The notes under the pieces are model-generated. The model saw only the letters and a list, made by a program, of their open reading frames with translations, did no database searches and was not told where the DNA came from. Shown here piece by piece: positions 16,753 through 26,252 of a DNA stretch of 64,000 nt (its first letter is position 1; the number at the start of each line of letters is the position of its first letter). The translations under genes were made by a program, and so were the position numbers. This DNA comes from CBDFMR01 sp965249765 (GTDB lineage: Bacteria; Bacteroidota; Bacteroidia; Chitinophagales; Saprospiraceae): assembly GCA_965249765.1 (NCBI GenBank), contig CBDFMR010000005.1, forward strand, positions 1,674,001-1,738,000, written 5' to 3'.

Positions 16753-17349
16753 TTACTCATTTTTTAAAAACATGTTGTTTTCTATTGTGCGATACTTTGG
16801 ACCTGATATGTCTTCTTGACCCATCTGATAAAGAATGCACTCCCGATAATCGGGGAAATCCTTAAGCCTTGGATGATTAAAGACCTCGATCCTTGTCATG
16901 CCTATTTTTTTCATAATATTCTCAGAACGGGCATTAGAAATGGTGCATGTGGAGAAAACACTAGTCAAGCCCAGATCGTCAAACGCATGCTCAAGGCATC
17001 TTTGGGCTCCTTCTGTAGCATAGCCTAGACTCCATGCTGACTTCTTGAGCCTCCATCCTATATCTACTGCTGGGGTAAAGTGAGATTCATAAGTCTGATA
17101 AGCCAGTCCTATAAAACCTATCAGATCTTCTGTCTCTTTCACTTCAGTCGCAAAATAGCAGTGACCATATTTGTCATAATGAGCAATAAGTCGGCTAATG
17201 AAACCCTCGGTCTCTTCTCGGCTCAATGCACTAGGAAAGAATTCCATAACGGCAGGATCAGCATTCATCTTCGCAAAGTCGTCTAGGTCACCCAACGACC
17301 ACTTGCGAAAACCCAGTCTTTGTGATGTAAATAAGTACTTACTTTTCAA
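16753..17349 (-). CDS. GNAT-family N-acetyltransferase (RimJ/RimL type)
   Basis: Acetyl-CoA-dependent acyltransferase; the substrate cannot be told. It has the typical opening TSQRLGFRKWSLGDLDDFAK, the GFIGLAYQ strand, the family block DIGWRLKKSAWSLGYATEGA (acetyl-CoA pyrophosphate loop) and the motif-B region ISNARSENIMKKIGM. Length 198 is normal. It stands alone, with the TonB receptor gene divergent upstream. Confidence 0.9.
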   Translation of the reverse strand: MKSKYLFTSQRLGFRKWSLGDLDDFAKMNADPAVMEFFPSALSREETEGFISRLIAHYDKYGHCYFATEVKETEDLIGFIGLAYQTYESHFTPAVDIGWRLKKSAWSLGYATEGAQRCLEHAFDDLGLTSVFSTCTISNARSENIMKKIGMTRIEVFNHPRLKDFPDYRECILYQMGQEDISGPKYRTIENNMFLKNE

Positions 17350-17425
17350 TTTCTTGTTTTACTTGTAAAAAAAGTTAAATGTATCATTATTCTCGGTGAG
17401 CATATTGTGGATGTGAATCTATAAT

Positions 17426-19849
17426 GTGACTCATAAAGTTTTCTTAAATGACTTACAATATCATATGACTTTTCGTTCTTTGTTTATGCCGTGGAGGATA
17501 CTTAATGTACTATTGGGATTGCTACTGATCATTGGAGTAGTGAGTGGTCAAGAATCTTACACGATCAAAGGGCATATTTTTGATAAGCAGTCTGGTGAGA
17601 GCCTTATAGGAGCAAATGTCTTTGATCTCTCAAAGGACAAAGGAACAGTTACCAATGCTTTTGGATTTTACTCTATAACTCTCAACGAGGGCCCCGTCGA
17701 GCTTAGCCTTTCCTACATTGGATATCAGGCACAGTATATATCCATGGATCTCGATAGAGATACTACCCTGAACTTCACCTTACTAGCCAGCCTTGAGCTG
17801 GAAGAGATAGAAATTACAGACGATCGTGTCTCGCGCATAGAAGAAAGGACACAGATGAGTACAGTAGAAGTACCCATTGAGCAAATAAAGAAAATACCAG
17901 CATTACTAGGAGAGGTTGATGTACTCAAGGCACTTCAGTTATTGCCAGGTGTCCAGTCAGGAGGGGAGGGACAAAGTGGACTCTATGTACGCGGTGGAAG
18001 TCCTGATCAAAACCTGATATTGCTAGATGGTGTGCCGGTATACAATGCTTCTCACTTGTTTGGATTTTTCTCAGTATTCAATGCCGATGCGATAAAAGAC
18101 GTCAAGCTGATCAAGGGAGGATTCCCAGCCAGATATGGAGGACGCCTCTCTTCTGTCCTGGACATCTCCATGAAAGATGGAAATAGAAAGGAAACTCATG
18201 GACGAGGGTCTATAGGATTGGTGGCTAGTAAATTTACGATTGAAGGTCCTATTGCCTCAGAGAGGACGTCATATATATTTTCGGCACGGCGCACATATAT
18301 TGATCTATTAGCTCGTCCATTTATCAAGAAGGGATTTTCCGATGAAGGGCAGGATGGCGGTACAGGCTATTACTTCTATGATGTCAATGCTAAGATCAAT
18401 CACAACCTCACGGCGAAGGACAAGTTGTATCTCAGCATCTATGCAGGTAGAGATAAGTTTTATCTCGGTACAAAAGACAATTATGGAGACTATCGCGATT
18501 ACCAGGATACAGGACTGGGATGGGGAAATATCACTACGGCACTTAGATGGAACCACCTCTTAAGCGATCAGCTATTTGGCAATGCGACTTTGACATATAG
18601 CAGTTATGGACTTGATACCAAAGCAAAATTCGGAACCGAGCTTCCAGGTGATCATCTCGAAGAAGTATCGCTGGAATATAACTCTGGCATCCATGACATA
18701 GCTACGAAGTTGGACTTTGACTACCTTCCTGATCCGGATCATTTTATAAAATTTGGAAGCAATGTCATTTTTCATAATTTTCGCCCTGGCAAGTTCAGAC
18801 TTGGTCAGATCGAGACTGTGGATGACTACGAGTTTGATCTGGAGCTGGGACAAGATAAGATTCGCTCTACCGAGGTTTCTCTTTATGTCGAAGATGATTT
18901 CAAAGTAGGTGACAACCTCAAGGTCAACGCTGGTCTGCATGCATCATCTTTTTTTGTAGATGGTGAGGCATATCATTCCCTACAACCTCGTATTGGTGCC
19001 AGATATCTAATGGATAACGGTTATGCATTTAAGGCTTCTTATGCGACCATGAAGCAATATATACATCTTCTAGCGGCAGAAGGAATAGGCCTTCCCACAG
19101 ACTTATGGTTACCGACAACGGCTAGAGTAAGACCACAAGATTCTTGGCAGGTAGCCATAGGTGCTGCCAAGACACTGGATAGGACTTATGAGATAAGCTT
19201 CGAAGCTTACTATAAGAGGATGAATAATGTCGTTGCTTATAAGGAGGGATCAGGGATATTTGAGTTTGGAGATTGGCAAGACCGTGTCACTCAAGGTAAA
19301 GGAGAAGCTTATGGACTTGAGCTTTTCGTTCAGAAAAAGAAGGGACGCCTATCAGGATGGGTCGGCTATACATTGGCATGGAGTAAAAGACAATTCGCAG
19401 ACTTAAATTTTGGTGAGAAATTTCCATATAGATATGACCGAAGACACGATATCTCCCTGGTAGGTCTCTGCAAACTTAGCGAGAGAATATCGTTTAGTGG
19501 CACGTGGATCTATGGTGCTGGCAATGCAGTAACACTTGCCAATTCCAGATTTAGTGGTGTATATGAGTTTATTGAAACAAATCGATTTTTTTCGGGGTCA
19601 TTTTTCCCTGATCGTAATAACTTTAGAATGGCAGCATACCATCGAATGGACCTCGGTGTGACTTTTACCAAAAAGAAAAAGAATTATACACGTACATGGG
19701 CGGTAGGTGCTTATAATACATACAATAGAAAAAATCCCTTCTTCATTTATGAAGATTACGAATACATCAATGGGAATTCGGAATTTAAACTCAAGCAGGC
19801 CAGTCTTTTTCCTATCATTCCTTATGTCACTTATTCAATAGAATTCTAA
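17426..19849 (+). CDS. TonB-dependent outer-membrane receptor with carboxypeptidase-like N-terminal domain
   Basis: Outer-membrane active transporter, substrate unknown. A GTG at 17426 opens the frame, but the ATG at 17465 or 17486 gives a more normal signal peptide (ILNVLLGLLLIIGVVSGQ). Next comes a CarboxypepD_reg-like domain (YTIKGHIFDKQSGESLIGAN to SYIGYQAQ). The plug follows (VDVLKALQLLPGVQSGGEGQ, GLYVRGGSPDQNLILLDGVP) and then a beta-barrel rich in aromatic strand ends to the final PYVTYSIEF. The stop overlaps the start of the DUF4249 gene by one base (TAATG), so the pair is translationally coupled. Such pairs are common in Bacteroidota and differ from SusCD because the partner is DUF4249. 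Confidence 0.93.
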   Translation: MTHKVFLNDLQYHMTFRSLFMPWRILNVLLGLLLIIGVVSGQESYTIKGHIFDKQSGESLIGANVFDLSKDKGTVTNAFGFYSITLNEGPVELSLSYIGYQAQYISMDLDRDTTLNFTLLASLELEEIEITDDRVSRIEERTQMSTVEVPIEQIKKIPALLGEVDVLKALQLLPGVQSGGEGQSGLYVRGGSPDQNLILLDGVPVYNASHLFGFFSVFNADAIKDVKLIKGGFPARYGGRLSSVLDISMKDGNRKETHGRGSIGLVASKFTIEGPIASERTSYIFSARRTYIDLLARPFIKKGFSDEGQDGGTGYYFYDVNAKINHNLTAKDKLYLSIYAGRDKFYLGTKDNYGDYRDYQDTGLGWGNITTALRWNHLLSDQLFGNATLTYSSYGLDTKAKFGTELPGDHLEEVSLEYNSGIHDIATKLDFDYLPDPDHFIKFGSNVIFHNFRPGKFRLGQIETVDDYEFDLELGQDKIRSTEVSLYVEDDFKVGDNLKVNAGLHASSFFVDGEAYHSLQPRIGARYLMDNGYAFKASYATMKQYIHLLAAEGIGLPTDLWLPTTARVRPQDSWQVAIGAAKTLDRTYEISFEAYYKRMNNVVAYKEGSGIFEFGDWQDRVTQGKGEAYGLELFVQKKKGRLSGWVGYTLAWSKRQFADLNFGEKFPYRYDRRHDISLVGLCKLSERISFSGTWIYGAGNAVTLANSRFSGVYEFIETNRFFSGSFFPDRNNFRMAAYHRMDLGVTFTKKKKNYTRTWAVGAYNTYNRKNPFFIYEDYEYINGNSEFKLKQASLFPIIPYVTYSIEF

Positions 19850-20754
19850 TGATGAGACTAATTTTAATATTGATTGCTTTATCGCTCGTGTCTTGCGGAG
19901 AGGATTTCTTTGACACTACACTTGACATTGATATACCTGCTCATGAGCCTAAGTTGGTCATCCATGCCTATGGTTCTACGATGGATAGTTTTCTCAAGAT
20001 ACAACTGACTAGGTCTCAGGCGCTGGATGAGAATGAAAATAACATAAGCCAGCTGTTTATCGCAAATGCAGAGATAAATGTATATGAGGATAATGAATTC
20101 TTGCTTACGGTTCCCGAAAATTCGGGGGCATCATCATCGTCATATGCTTTTAATTATATCTCGGAACCCTTGTCAGGTAATTTTAAAGAAGGCAGTACTT
20201 ACAAGATCGTGGTGAAGGTATCTGGATATCCTATTGCTGAAGCAAGTTGCATCCTGCCACCTCGTCAATTTCCTCAAGACCTTGCCTTTGAAGAAGAAGG
20301 AGGTATCAATGAAGAAGGGGATCAGCGTAGTTCTGTCAAGATGACTATTGATGATGAAGCAACGATAGATAACTATGCCGAAGCGAGGATCACTCTTAAA
20401 CAATTAGGTGGTCAGGATGAATATTTTACGACTACGTACACGAGTAGTGTAGATCCCAGTGTCATCCAAGGTGCTTTTTCGGTATCTGCTTTGATAAGCG
20501 ATGAATCTTTCAATGGCGAGTTGAAAAAACTCGACTTACAGATGTATCCCACAACTATTAATGACATTGATGGAAGGTTATACTTGTTATGGCGATCCAT
20601 TTCCTATGAACACTACCAATTTATTAAAACACTAAAGGCTTTTCATGATAATGAGGATAATCCATTCACTACGCCAACTCAGATTTTTACAAATGTAAAA
20701 AATGGACTCGGTATCTTCTCCGTATTTCATGAAGACTTGATATTTGTAGAATAA
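19849..20754 (+). CDS. DUF4249 lipoprotein, partner of the TonB receptor
   Basis: Surface or periplasmic lipoprotein with lipobox LVSC (Cys16), followed by the DUF4249 pattern: PKLVIHAYGSTMDSFLKIQL, then TRSQALDEN, IANAEINVYEDNEFLLTV, EGSTYKIVVKVSGYPIAEAS and the terminal GLGIFSVF block. These proteins occur with TonB receptors and are thought to assist ligand capture at the outer membrane. The precise role is not established. Confidence 0.88.
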   Translation: MMRLILILIALSLVSCGEDFFDTTLDIDIPAHEPKLVIHAYGSTMDSFLKIQLTRSQALDENENNISQLFIANAEINVYEDNEFLLTVPENSGASSSSYAFNYISEPLSGNFKEGSTYKIVVKVSGYPIAEASCILPPRQFPQDLAFEEEGGINEEGDQRSSVKMTIDDEATIDNYAEARITLKQLGGQDEYFTTTYTSSVDPSVIQGAFSVSALISDESFNGELKKLDLQMYPTTINDIDGRLYLLWRSISYEHYQFIKTLKAFHDNEDNPFTTPTQIFTNVKNGLGIFSVFHEDLIFVE

Positions 20755-20841
20755 TTGGGGGGCTTTATTCCGTTAGTCTATTCTTGGAGTGATTTAGTAT
20801 CGATTGTTGTGATGCAAGTTGGTAAGTTACTTTATTAGAAT

Positions 20842-22914
20842 TTGATAGAAATCAAAAAATTAGTAAAGACAAAAGAATTAAATAGAACATTTCATGAAAA
20901 ACTACTTTCATTAACCCTAGCAATTTGTTTCTTTTGCGTTATGAATGCACAAGAGAAAGAACTACCAGGCAATCAGGATCTAGTAAACTCTTCTGATGAA
21001 CTCAATGTCTTGAAGACTTGGGATAAGGGGGCTTACTCATACTCGGTAAAGGATTACTTTCAGAAGCCAAGTATGTATTCCTTTCAGTTTTCACCTAAGG
21101 GTGACTACCTGTCATATCGCGAAAGAGATGATGAGGGTAAGGGACATATTTTTGTAAAAAATACTGAGACTGATGAGGTTATAAGAGTAGTTACTGAAGG
21201 AGAAGAGTTAGTGAGAGGTTATGGTTGGGCCAACGACAATCGTCTTCTATATGTAATGGATACGGGTGGCGATGAAAATTACCATATTTTTGCCGTAGAC
21301 CTTGATGGTAAGAATAAAAAAGACCTTACTCCTTTTGATGGAGTAAGGGCCAATTTTCAGAATATCCTCAGGGATCAACCTGATCATGTTATTATCCAGA
21401 TGAATAAAGACAACCCTCAGATCTTTGAGCCATATAAGCTCAATATTGTGACAGGTGAGCTGGAAAAACTATTTGAGAACACTGATCCTGCAAATCCTAT
21501 AGCAGGCTATGATTTTGATAAAGATGGCAACCTGAAAGCTTATACTAAGCAGCAAAATGGCACTGAGTATGTCCTTTATTATAAGAAGGATGATGGAGAG
21601 TTCCACCCAGTATTAACGACAACATGGAAGGACAATTTTGGGATTACGGGATTTGATTACGAGACTGAAAATCCTCATGACGCCTACGTACGTACAAATC
21701 TTGAAAATAATACCGACGAAATCATCCGCTATGATTTTTCAAAAGAAGAGATTATTGAAAAGATATCCTCCAATGAAACCTTCGATATAGGGGGTATGTC
21801 TCGATCCAGAAAGAGAGGCTATGAAATCGACTATTTCTATTATACAGGAGAGAAGAATCACATAATTCCTGTAAGTGAAACTTATAAGAAACTGCATAGG
21901 AAATTTAGGGCTCAATTTGGAAACAAAGACTTCAATATCACTAGTAAGACAGATGATGAGGACAAGTATTTGATTAGGATTAATTCTGATCGAATTGTAG
22001 GAATTTATTACATGTATGATGCGATACGTGGCAAGTTCAAGAAGCTTGTGGATCTCATGCCTCAGTTGAAGGAATCTGACATGGCAGAGATGAGACCTAT
22101 CCGGTTTAAGTCAAGAGATGGACTAGAAATTTACGGATACCTGACCATTCCTAATGATATTGCTATAGGTAAGAAAGTACCTATGATTGTCAACCCGCAT
22201 GGTGGTCCTTATGGTCCTCGTGACAATTGGGGCTTCAATCCGGAGACACAGCTATTTGCAAGTCGGGGATATGCTACTCTCCAGATCAACTATAGAGGGT
22301 CGGGAGGTTACGGTAAGGAGTTCTGGCTAGCTGGGTCCAAGCAGATCGGTCGCAAGATGCTGAATGATCTGGAAGATGGAGTAGCTTATGCCAAGACACT
22401 GGGCTTTATCGATGGTGACAAAGTAGGAATATATGGAGCGAGTTATGGTGGTCTGGCAACACTAGGCAGTCTGGTGAAAGCTCCTGATCTATACATGTGT
22501 GGGATTGATTATGTCGGGGTCTCGAATCTCTTTACTTTTTTCAAGTCCTTTCCGCCCTATTGGAAGCCATTCCTAGCACAAGTCTATGAACAATGGTATG
22601 ATGAGAATGACCCTGAGGACATCGAAATTATGAAACGAGTCAGTCCAGCATTGAATGTAGGCAAGATAACGAAACCACTATTTGTAGTACAAGGAGCCAA
22701 TGACCCAAGAGTCAATATTGATGAATCGGATCAAGTCGTCGAAAATCTAAGGAAGCGAGGTGTCGATGTTCCATACATGGTTAAGTATAATGAAGGACAT
22801 GGATTTGGACATGAGGAGAACCGGATAGAGTTGTACGAGTGTATGGTGGGTTTCTTTGCCAAACATCTGAAGAGTGATAAGGTGGATGGCATGAAGCGTG
22901 ATGTGAGACCTTAA
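20842..22914 (+). CDS. S9 prolyl oligopeptidase-family peptidase, exported
   Basis: Serine peptidase with an N-terminal beta-propeller and a C-terminal alpha/beta-hydrolase domain. Using the TTG at 20842 as residue 1, the nucleophile is Ser534 in GIYGASYGGLATLG, the acid is Asp621 in GANDPRVN, and the base is His653 in NEGHGFGH. Propeller sequence (FSPKGDYLSYRERDDEGKGH) precedes it. The start is odd. An ATG at 20894 would give MKKLLSLTLAICFFCVMNAQ, a perfect signal peptide, if the run of five A at 20897-20901 had six. As written, that ATG is out of frame and only TTG or the internal ATG at 20941 opens the gene. Either the A-tract is miscalled or slipping, or export is impaired. Confidence 0.88.
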   Translation: MIEIKKLVKTKELNRTFHEKLLSLTLAICFFCVMNAQEKELPGNQDLVNSSDELNVLKTWDKGAYSYSVKDYFQKPSMYSFQFSPKGDYLSYRERDDEGKGHIFVKNTETDEVIRVVTEGEELVRGYGWANDNRLLYVMDTGGDENYHIFAVDLDGKNKKDLTPFDGVRANFQNILRDQPDHVIIQMNKDNPQIFEPYKLNIVTGELEKLFENTDPANPIAGYDFDKDGNLKAYTKQQNGTEYVLYYKKDDGEFHPVLTTTWKDNFGITGFDYETENPHDAYVRTNLENNTDEIIRYDFSKEEIIEKISSNETFDIGGMSRSRKRGYEIDYFYYTGEKNHIIPVSETYKKLHRKFRAQFGNKDFNITSKTDDEDKYLIRINSDRIVGIYYMYDAIRGKFKKLVDLMPQLKESDMAEMRPIRFKSRDGLEIYGYLTIPNDIAIGKKVPMIVNPHGGPYGPRDNWGFNPETQLFASRGYATLQINYRGSGGYGKEFWLAGSKQIGRKMLNDLEDGVAYAKTLGFIDGDKVGIYGASYGGLATLGSLVKAPDLYMCGIDYVGVSNLFTFFKSFPPYWKPFLAQVYEQWYDENDPEDIEIMKRVSPALNVGKITKPLFVVQGANDPRVNIDESDQVVENLRKRGVDVPYMVKYNEGHGFGHEENRIELYECMVGFFAKHLKSDKVDGMKRDVRP

Positions 22915-23007
22915 CAGAAATAGATAGTGTAGGAGGGTAGGGAGGTTTTGAGGAATGGTCGAGTAGTGAAAATTGGAGTTTTAGACTAATCATTTTTTAT
23001 CGTATTC

Positions 23008-23040
23008 TTGACCTTGGAATAAAAAATGAAATTATATTTG
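23008..23040 (+). promoter_or_regulatory. Promoter of the candidate small RNA
   Basis: TTG at 23008-23010, a 22-base spacer and a perfect TAnnTTTG element, TATATTTG, at 23033-23040. Transcription would begin at about 23045-23048. Confidence 0.5.
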
Positions 23041-23045
23041 CCGGC

Positions 23046-23112
23046 GCAAAGGCCTGGCTGCTCTACTCAACACTCGATGTTGTTGGGGAAAGCCCAGAGC
23101 CTTGTTTTTTTT
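23046..23112 (+). ncRNA. Candidate structured small RNA (about 65 nt)
   Basis: Starts just after the promoter and closes on itself. AAGGC (23049-23053) pairs with GCCTT (23099-23103), and CTGG (23054-23057) with CCAG (23094-23097), with one bulged A. Inside, CAACA (23068-23072) pairs with TGTTG (23078-23082) around CTCGA, with CTCT/GGGG pairs between. Eight T residues follow at 23105-23112. The unit therefore has promoter, compact stem and terminator in 105 bp and contains no reading frame. It lacks the SRP RNA signature (GGAAGG...AGCAG) and is too short for 6S RNA. Read-through would enter rlmH, so it could instead be an attenuator. Confidence 0.5.
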
Positions 23113-23156
23113 AGGCAACTATGAAAAGAAAGTAAGTTGCTTTTTTATCCTTCCAA

Positions 23157-23627
23157 ATGATGGAAATCAGATTGATCTTTATAGGTAAGAGTAAACCTTC
23201 ATACATCATTGAAGGGGTCAATGCGTACATCAAAAAAATGCAACCTTTTTGCAAAGTATCTATCGTAGAGATCAAGACTCCATCATATTCCATTTCTTTT
23301 AGTCCAGACGAAATAAAAAGGATGGAAACTGTCTTGTTCGACAAGCATGTCAATTCAAAAGATTATGTCATTCTCCTTGATGAAAAAGGGCAATTCTACA
23401 ATTCAAGAAAATTTGCAAAAAAGATTGAAAACCTGCAGTCTAGAAAGCTCATCACCATCGTGGTAGGTGGAGCTTACGGAGCGAGTGAGTCCTTAAAGAA
23501 CTCAGCCGATGAAATGCTATCTTTGTCGGAGATGACTTTTACTCATCAAAATATCCGCGTGATGATTGCCGAACAATTATATCGAGCATTTACCATTATT
23601 AACGGACATAAATTTCACAACGACTAA
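23157..23627 (+). CDS. rlmH: 23S rRNA (pseudouridine1915-N3)-methyltransferase
   Basis: SPOUT-class methyltransferase that modifies helix 69 of 23S rRNA. Family marks are the opening EIRLIFIGKSK, YVILLDEKGQFYNSRKFAKK, the knot motif VVGGAYGASESLK (SAM site) and the terminal LSEMTFTHQNIRVMIAEQLY RAF block. Length 156 is typical. Two ATGs at 23157 and 23160 are possible starts. The rhomboid gene begins 2 bases after the stop, so they form one operon. Confidence 0.96.
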   Translation: MMEIRLIFIGKSKPSYIIEGVNAYIKKMQPFCKVSIVEIKTPSYSISFSPDEIKRMETVLFDKHVNSKDYVILLDEKGQFYNSRKFAKKIENLQSRKLITIVVGGAYGASESLKNSADEMLSLSEMTFTHQNIRVMIAEQLYRAFTIINGHKFHND

Positions 23628-23628
23628 T

Positions 23629-24258
23629 ATGAGTATTACGATCATACTTGTTGGGATAACTTCAATCGTGTCATATATCTGTTTTAGCAATCAGAGTCTA
23701 TTTCATCAACTAAAACATTATCCATACGCTGAGAAAAGAAACAAGGAGTGGTACAGGATGATCTCGGGTGGTTTTGTCCATGGCAGTATGATGCATTTAT
23801 TGATCAACATGTTTGTCCTCTGGCAGTTTGGTGAGATTGTTGAGGATCGCTTCATTCATAAATATGGACTGCTCTATGGCAAACTTATCTTTACTTTCCT
23901 ATATCTATTGATTATAATCATGGCTGATGTCCCTACATTTTTCAAGCACAAAGACAATCCCCAATATGCTAGTGTAGGTGCGTCAGGTGGAACATCTGGT
24001 ATTGTACTGATATTCTGTCTTATATATCCATGGAGTTGGCTAGGCTTGTTTTTTATCATTCCTATTCCTGCCATCGTATTTGCAGCATTGTATCTAGTCT
24101 ATTCATCCTGGGCAAGTAAGAATAGTCGCGACATGATAGATCATGATGCACACTTTTTCGGTGCTTTAGCTGGTGTCGTATTGACGGCATTTCTTATACC
24201 AGAAATTTTTCCTGTTTTTGTAGAAAGATTGCTAGAAGGCCCTTCATGGCCGGGCTAA
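23629..24258 (+). CDS. Rhomboid-family intramembrane serine protease
   Basis: Cleaves transmembrane segments within the bilayer. The best start is the ATG at 23629, two bases after rlmH. The catalytic Ser is Ser119 in GASGGTSG and the His is His175 in DHDAHFFGALAGV. The conserved H-x5-N-x3 region of TM2 is MMHLLINMFVLWQFG, and several hydrophobic helices surround it. In most homologues the serine loop is GASGAVSG or GASGAIxG; here it is GASGGTSG, a mild variation. A long loop (FFKHKDNPQYA) precedes the active site, as in other Bacteroidota rhomboids. Confidence 0.92.
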   Translation: MSITIILVGITSIVSYICFSNQSLFHQLKHYPYAEKRNKEWYRMISGGFVHGSMMHLLINMFVLWQFGEIVEDRFIHKYGLLYGKLIFTFLYLLIIIMADVPTFFKHKDNPQYASVGASGGTSGIVLIFCLIYPWSWLGLFFIIPIPAIVFAALYLVYSSWASKNSRDMIDHDAHFFGALAGVVLTAFLIPEIFPVFVERLLEGPSWPG

Positions 24259-24318
24259 ATCTTCAATTTTCCTAAGCCTTCTATACCTCCTAACAGAGCT
24301 ATCACTAGGAGCTGAGCA

Positions 24319-25629
24319 TTATGACTCGTCCACTATTCGCAATTGAAGGAATCGATGACTTCCTGTTTTTATCTTGAATCGATCATCAAGACGCTGACCC
24401 ATTACCCAAACGATGTCATCCTTGTGAGTGAGGAGCACAACATTCCTTCGTTGTAGTGGGTTGATCTTTTTGGCTTTCAGGAATTCACTCACCTTTTTGC
24501 TTTGCCCCTTCATTCCTAAAGGATAAAATCGATCATCCTCATTCCAACTTCTTACAATTAATGACTCAGTAATGGCATCGGCATCAATATATTCAATAGT
24601 CGACTCATCCGTAATTTTTGCGTCACTACATGGGACAATTGTAAGGGTATGTAAGTAATCGAGCTTTTTGCTTTCTCCAATATTGATTTTGATGTCTTGA
24701 ATTCTATCTTCTGACGTCAAGACGTAAAGTCTTCCTCTTTCAATGATGACTTCATGCGATCCTGAGTAGAAGATTACTGGCTCCCTATGATCTTCTAGCA
24801 TCTGCTTGATCTGTGTTCTAGAGAATTTTTCTTCACTCAATAAGTGATGAAGTAGAGAATAGGAACCTTCATCGCGTATTTTTCCAATGTCTAATATTTT
24901 ACCACCTATCTCTATGCTTTGCCAAGAGTCTATATTTTTTTCAATTAGATAACAAAGCAAGTCATCGGAGGCTGATATGTTTTCTATAGAATGATATGCT
25001 GACCTCAGATTTTGGGGGTGTACGCGAATCAACTGAGGCAGTACTCCGTGACGGATGATATTTCTATCGTATTTTTCAGTGATGTTGCTGGAATCCTCGC
25101 GGAAAGCGATTTGATGATCGCTTGCATATTTGCTGATTTCTTCTCTAGTGGCATGCATTAGCGGACGTACGATATCATGGGACTTTGACTTGATTCCCGA
25201 CAAGCCTGATAATCCAGCGCCACGCATAAAATGAAGTAAGAAAGTCTCGACAGCATCATCCCTGTGGTGCGCTGTGGCAATTGAAGAATAATTATGGCGG
25301 GAGCAGAGATCTCTGAAGAAACGGTATCTAAATTTTCGAGCGTCATTTTGAAAATTCTCAGAAGAAGCTGAATTTGACCCAGAATAAGACTCACAGTAAA
25401 ATAGGATACCATTCATTCTAGCATAGTCAGATACAAATGCCTCATCGCCATCTGATTCTTCACCTCGCAATTTGAAGTTAACGTGAGCAATGCCTATTTC
25501 TCGACCTGACTGCAAAAAGAGGTCCGCCATGACCATGCTATCCATACCACCACTTAAGGCGAGAAGTATAGGGTCATCTTTCGAGAAGAGTTTTTCATTG
25601 CTTATATATGATAAAAACTTTGCGAGCAT
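24319..25629 (-). CDS. tilS: tRNA(Ile)-lysidine synthase
   Basis: Converts C34 of tRNA-Ile2(CAU) to lysidine, changing specificity from AUG to AUA. It is an N-type ATP pyrophosphatase with P-loop SGGMDS (residues 26-31), then IGIAHVNFKLRGEESDGDE, TAHHRDDAVETFLLHFMRG and GAGLSGLSGI. The C-terminal TilS domain contains DRFYPLGMKGQSKKVSEFLK. Length 436 is normal for Bacteroidota. It is divergent from the lipoprotein gene, with only 30 bp between starts. Confidence 0.95.
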   Translation of the reverse strand: MLAKFLSYISNEKLFSKDDPILLALSGGMDSMVMADLFLQSGREIGIAHVNFKLRGEESDGDEAFVSDYARMNGILFYCESYSGSNSASSENFQNDARKFRYRFFRDLCSRHNYSSIATAHHRDDAVETFLLHFMRGAGLSGLSGIKSKSHDIVRPLMHATREEISKYASDHQIAFREDSSNITEKYDRNIIRHGVLPQLIRVHPQNLRSAYHSIENISASDDLLCYLIEKNIDSWQSIEIGGKILDIGKIRDEGSYSLLHHLLSEEKFSRTQIKQMLEDHREPVIFYSGSHEVIIERGRLYVLTSEDRIQDIKINIGESKKLDYLHTLTIVPCSDAKITDESTIEYIDADAITESLIVRSWNEDDRFYPLGMKGQSKKVSEFLKAKKINPLQRRNVVLLTHKDDIVWVMGQRLDDRFKIKTGSHRFLQLRIVDES

Positions 25630-25631
25630 TG

Positions 25632-25639
25632 TATCTTTG
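25632..25639 (+). promoter_or_regulatory. -7 element of the lipoprotein gene
   Basis: TATCTTTG matches TAnnTTTG exactly, 20 bases before the ATG at 25660. No TTG lies at the expected -33 spacing. It is immediately upstream of the tilS start on the other strand. Confidence 0.4.
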
Positions 25640-25659
25640 GTTCAATTTAATAATCAAAT

Positions 25660-26181
25660 ATGAGCAAGACTATCAAATTAATATTCATCCTGACGATTAT
25701 ATCTTTTGTTTCATGTAAGTCAGATAAGACAAATATTGAACAAGAAATAAAGCCAAAAGAAAAGAAAGAGGTGGTGCAAGATGGCTCAAATCGAGGGATG
25801 GCCTTGGCTACAATTGATCATAGACTGATAGATGAACCAGAGTCATTTTCCATAATTGAATCTGGAGTATGGATGTATAAGAACAGATTTAGTGGTGGAA
25901 AGATGTCAGCGAAAGGGTCTCTGGATGGCGAGTGGATTGATTACAAACCAGATCATACATACGAATACGGCAAGTATGATGAAAAATGGGGGTCTGGTAA
26001 TTATCACTACTCTATGGACAAAGAAATCTTGCTTATGGTAGATGACAAACCGGAAGCAAATCCTGAGGAGTGGGAAATAAAGAGCACAGGTGATGTCATC
26101 ATACAAGTAGGCCAATCAACCTACGGTAGTAATCCACAACAGATTCAGCTAATAAGAGAGCAAGCGATACCTTCTAGGTAG
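25660..26181 (+). CDS. Lipoprotein, lipocalin-like domain possible
   Basis: Lipoprotein signal with lipobox FVSC (Cys19), a charged linker (EQEIKPKEKKEVVQDG), then a beta-rich domain (IIESGVWMYKNRF, MSAKGSLDGEWIDYKPDHTY, YGKYDEKWGSGNYHYSMDK, ILLMVDDKPE). The Gly-x-Trp start and strand pattern recall small lipocalin-like lipoproteins of Bacteroidota, but I cannot assign a ligand. Its product probably faces the periplasm. Confidence 0.65.
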   Translation: MSKTIKLIFILTIISFVSCKSDKTNIEQEIKPKEKKEVVQDGSNRGMALATIDHRLIDEPESFSIIESGVWMYKNRFSGGKMSAKGSLDGEWIDYKPDHTYEYGKYDEKWGSGNYHYSMDKEILLMVDDKPEANPEEWEIKSTGDVIIQVGQSTYGSNPQQIQLIREQAIPSR

Positions 26182-26252
26182 TTTTTTGGCAAAATCGGTT
26201 TAACCCTCTGTTAACCGTATAATAAAAGACTTTAACACAGTATTCCCTGTAC

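Noticed and set aside
23046..23112. SRP 4.5S RNA, tmRNA or 6S RNA
   Set aside because: It lacks the SRP GGAAGG...AGCAG loop, tRNA-like ends, and the length and open bubble of 6S RNA.
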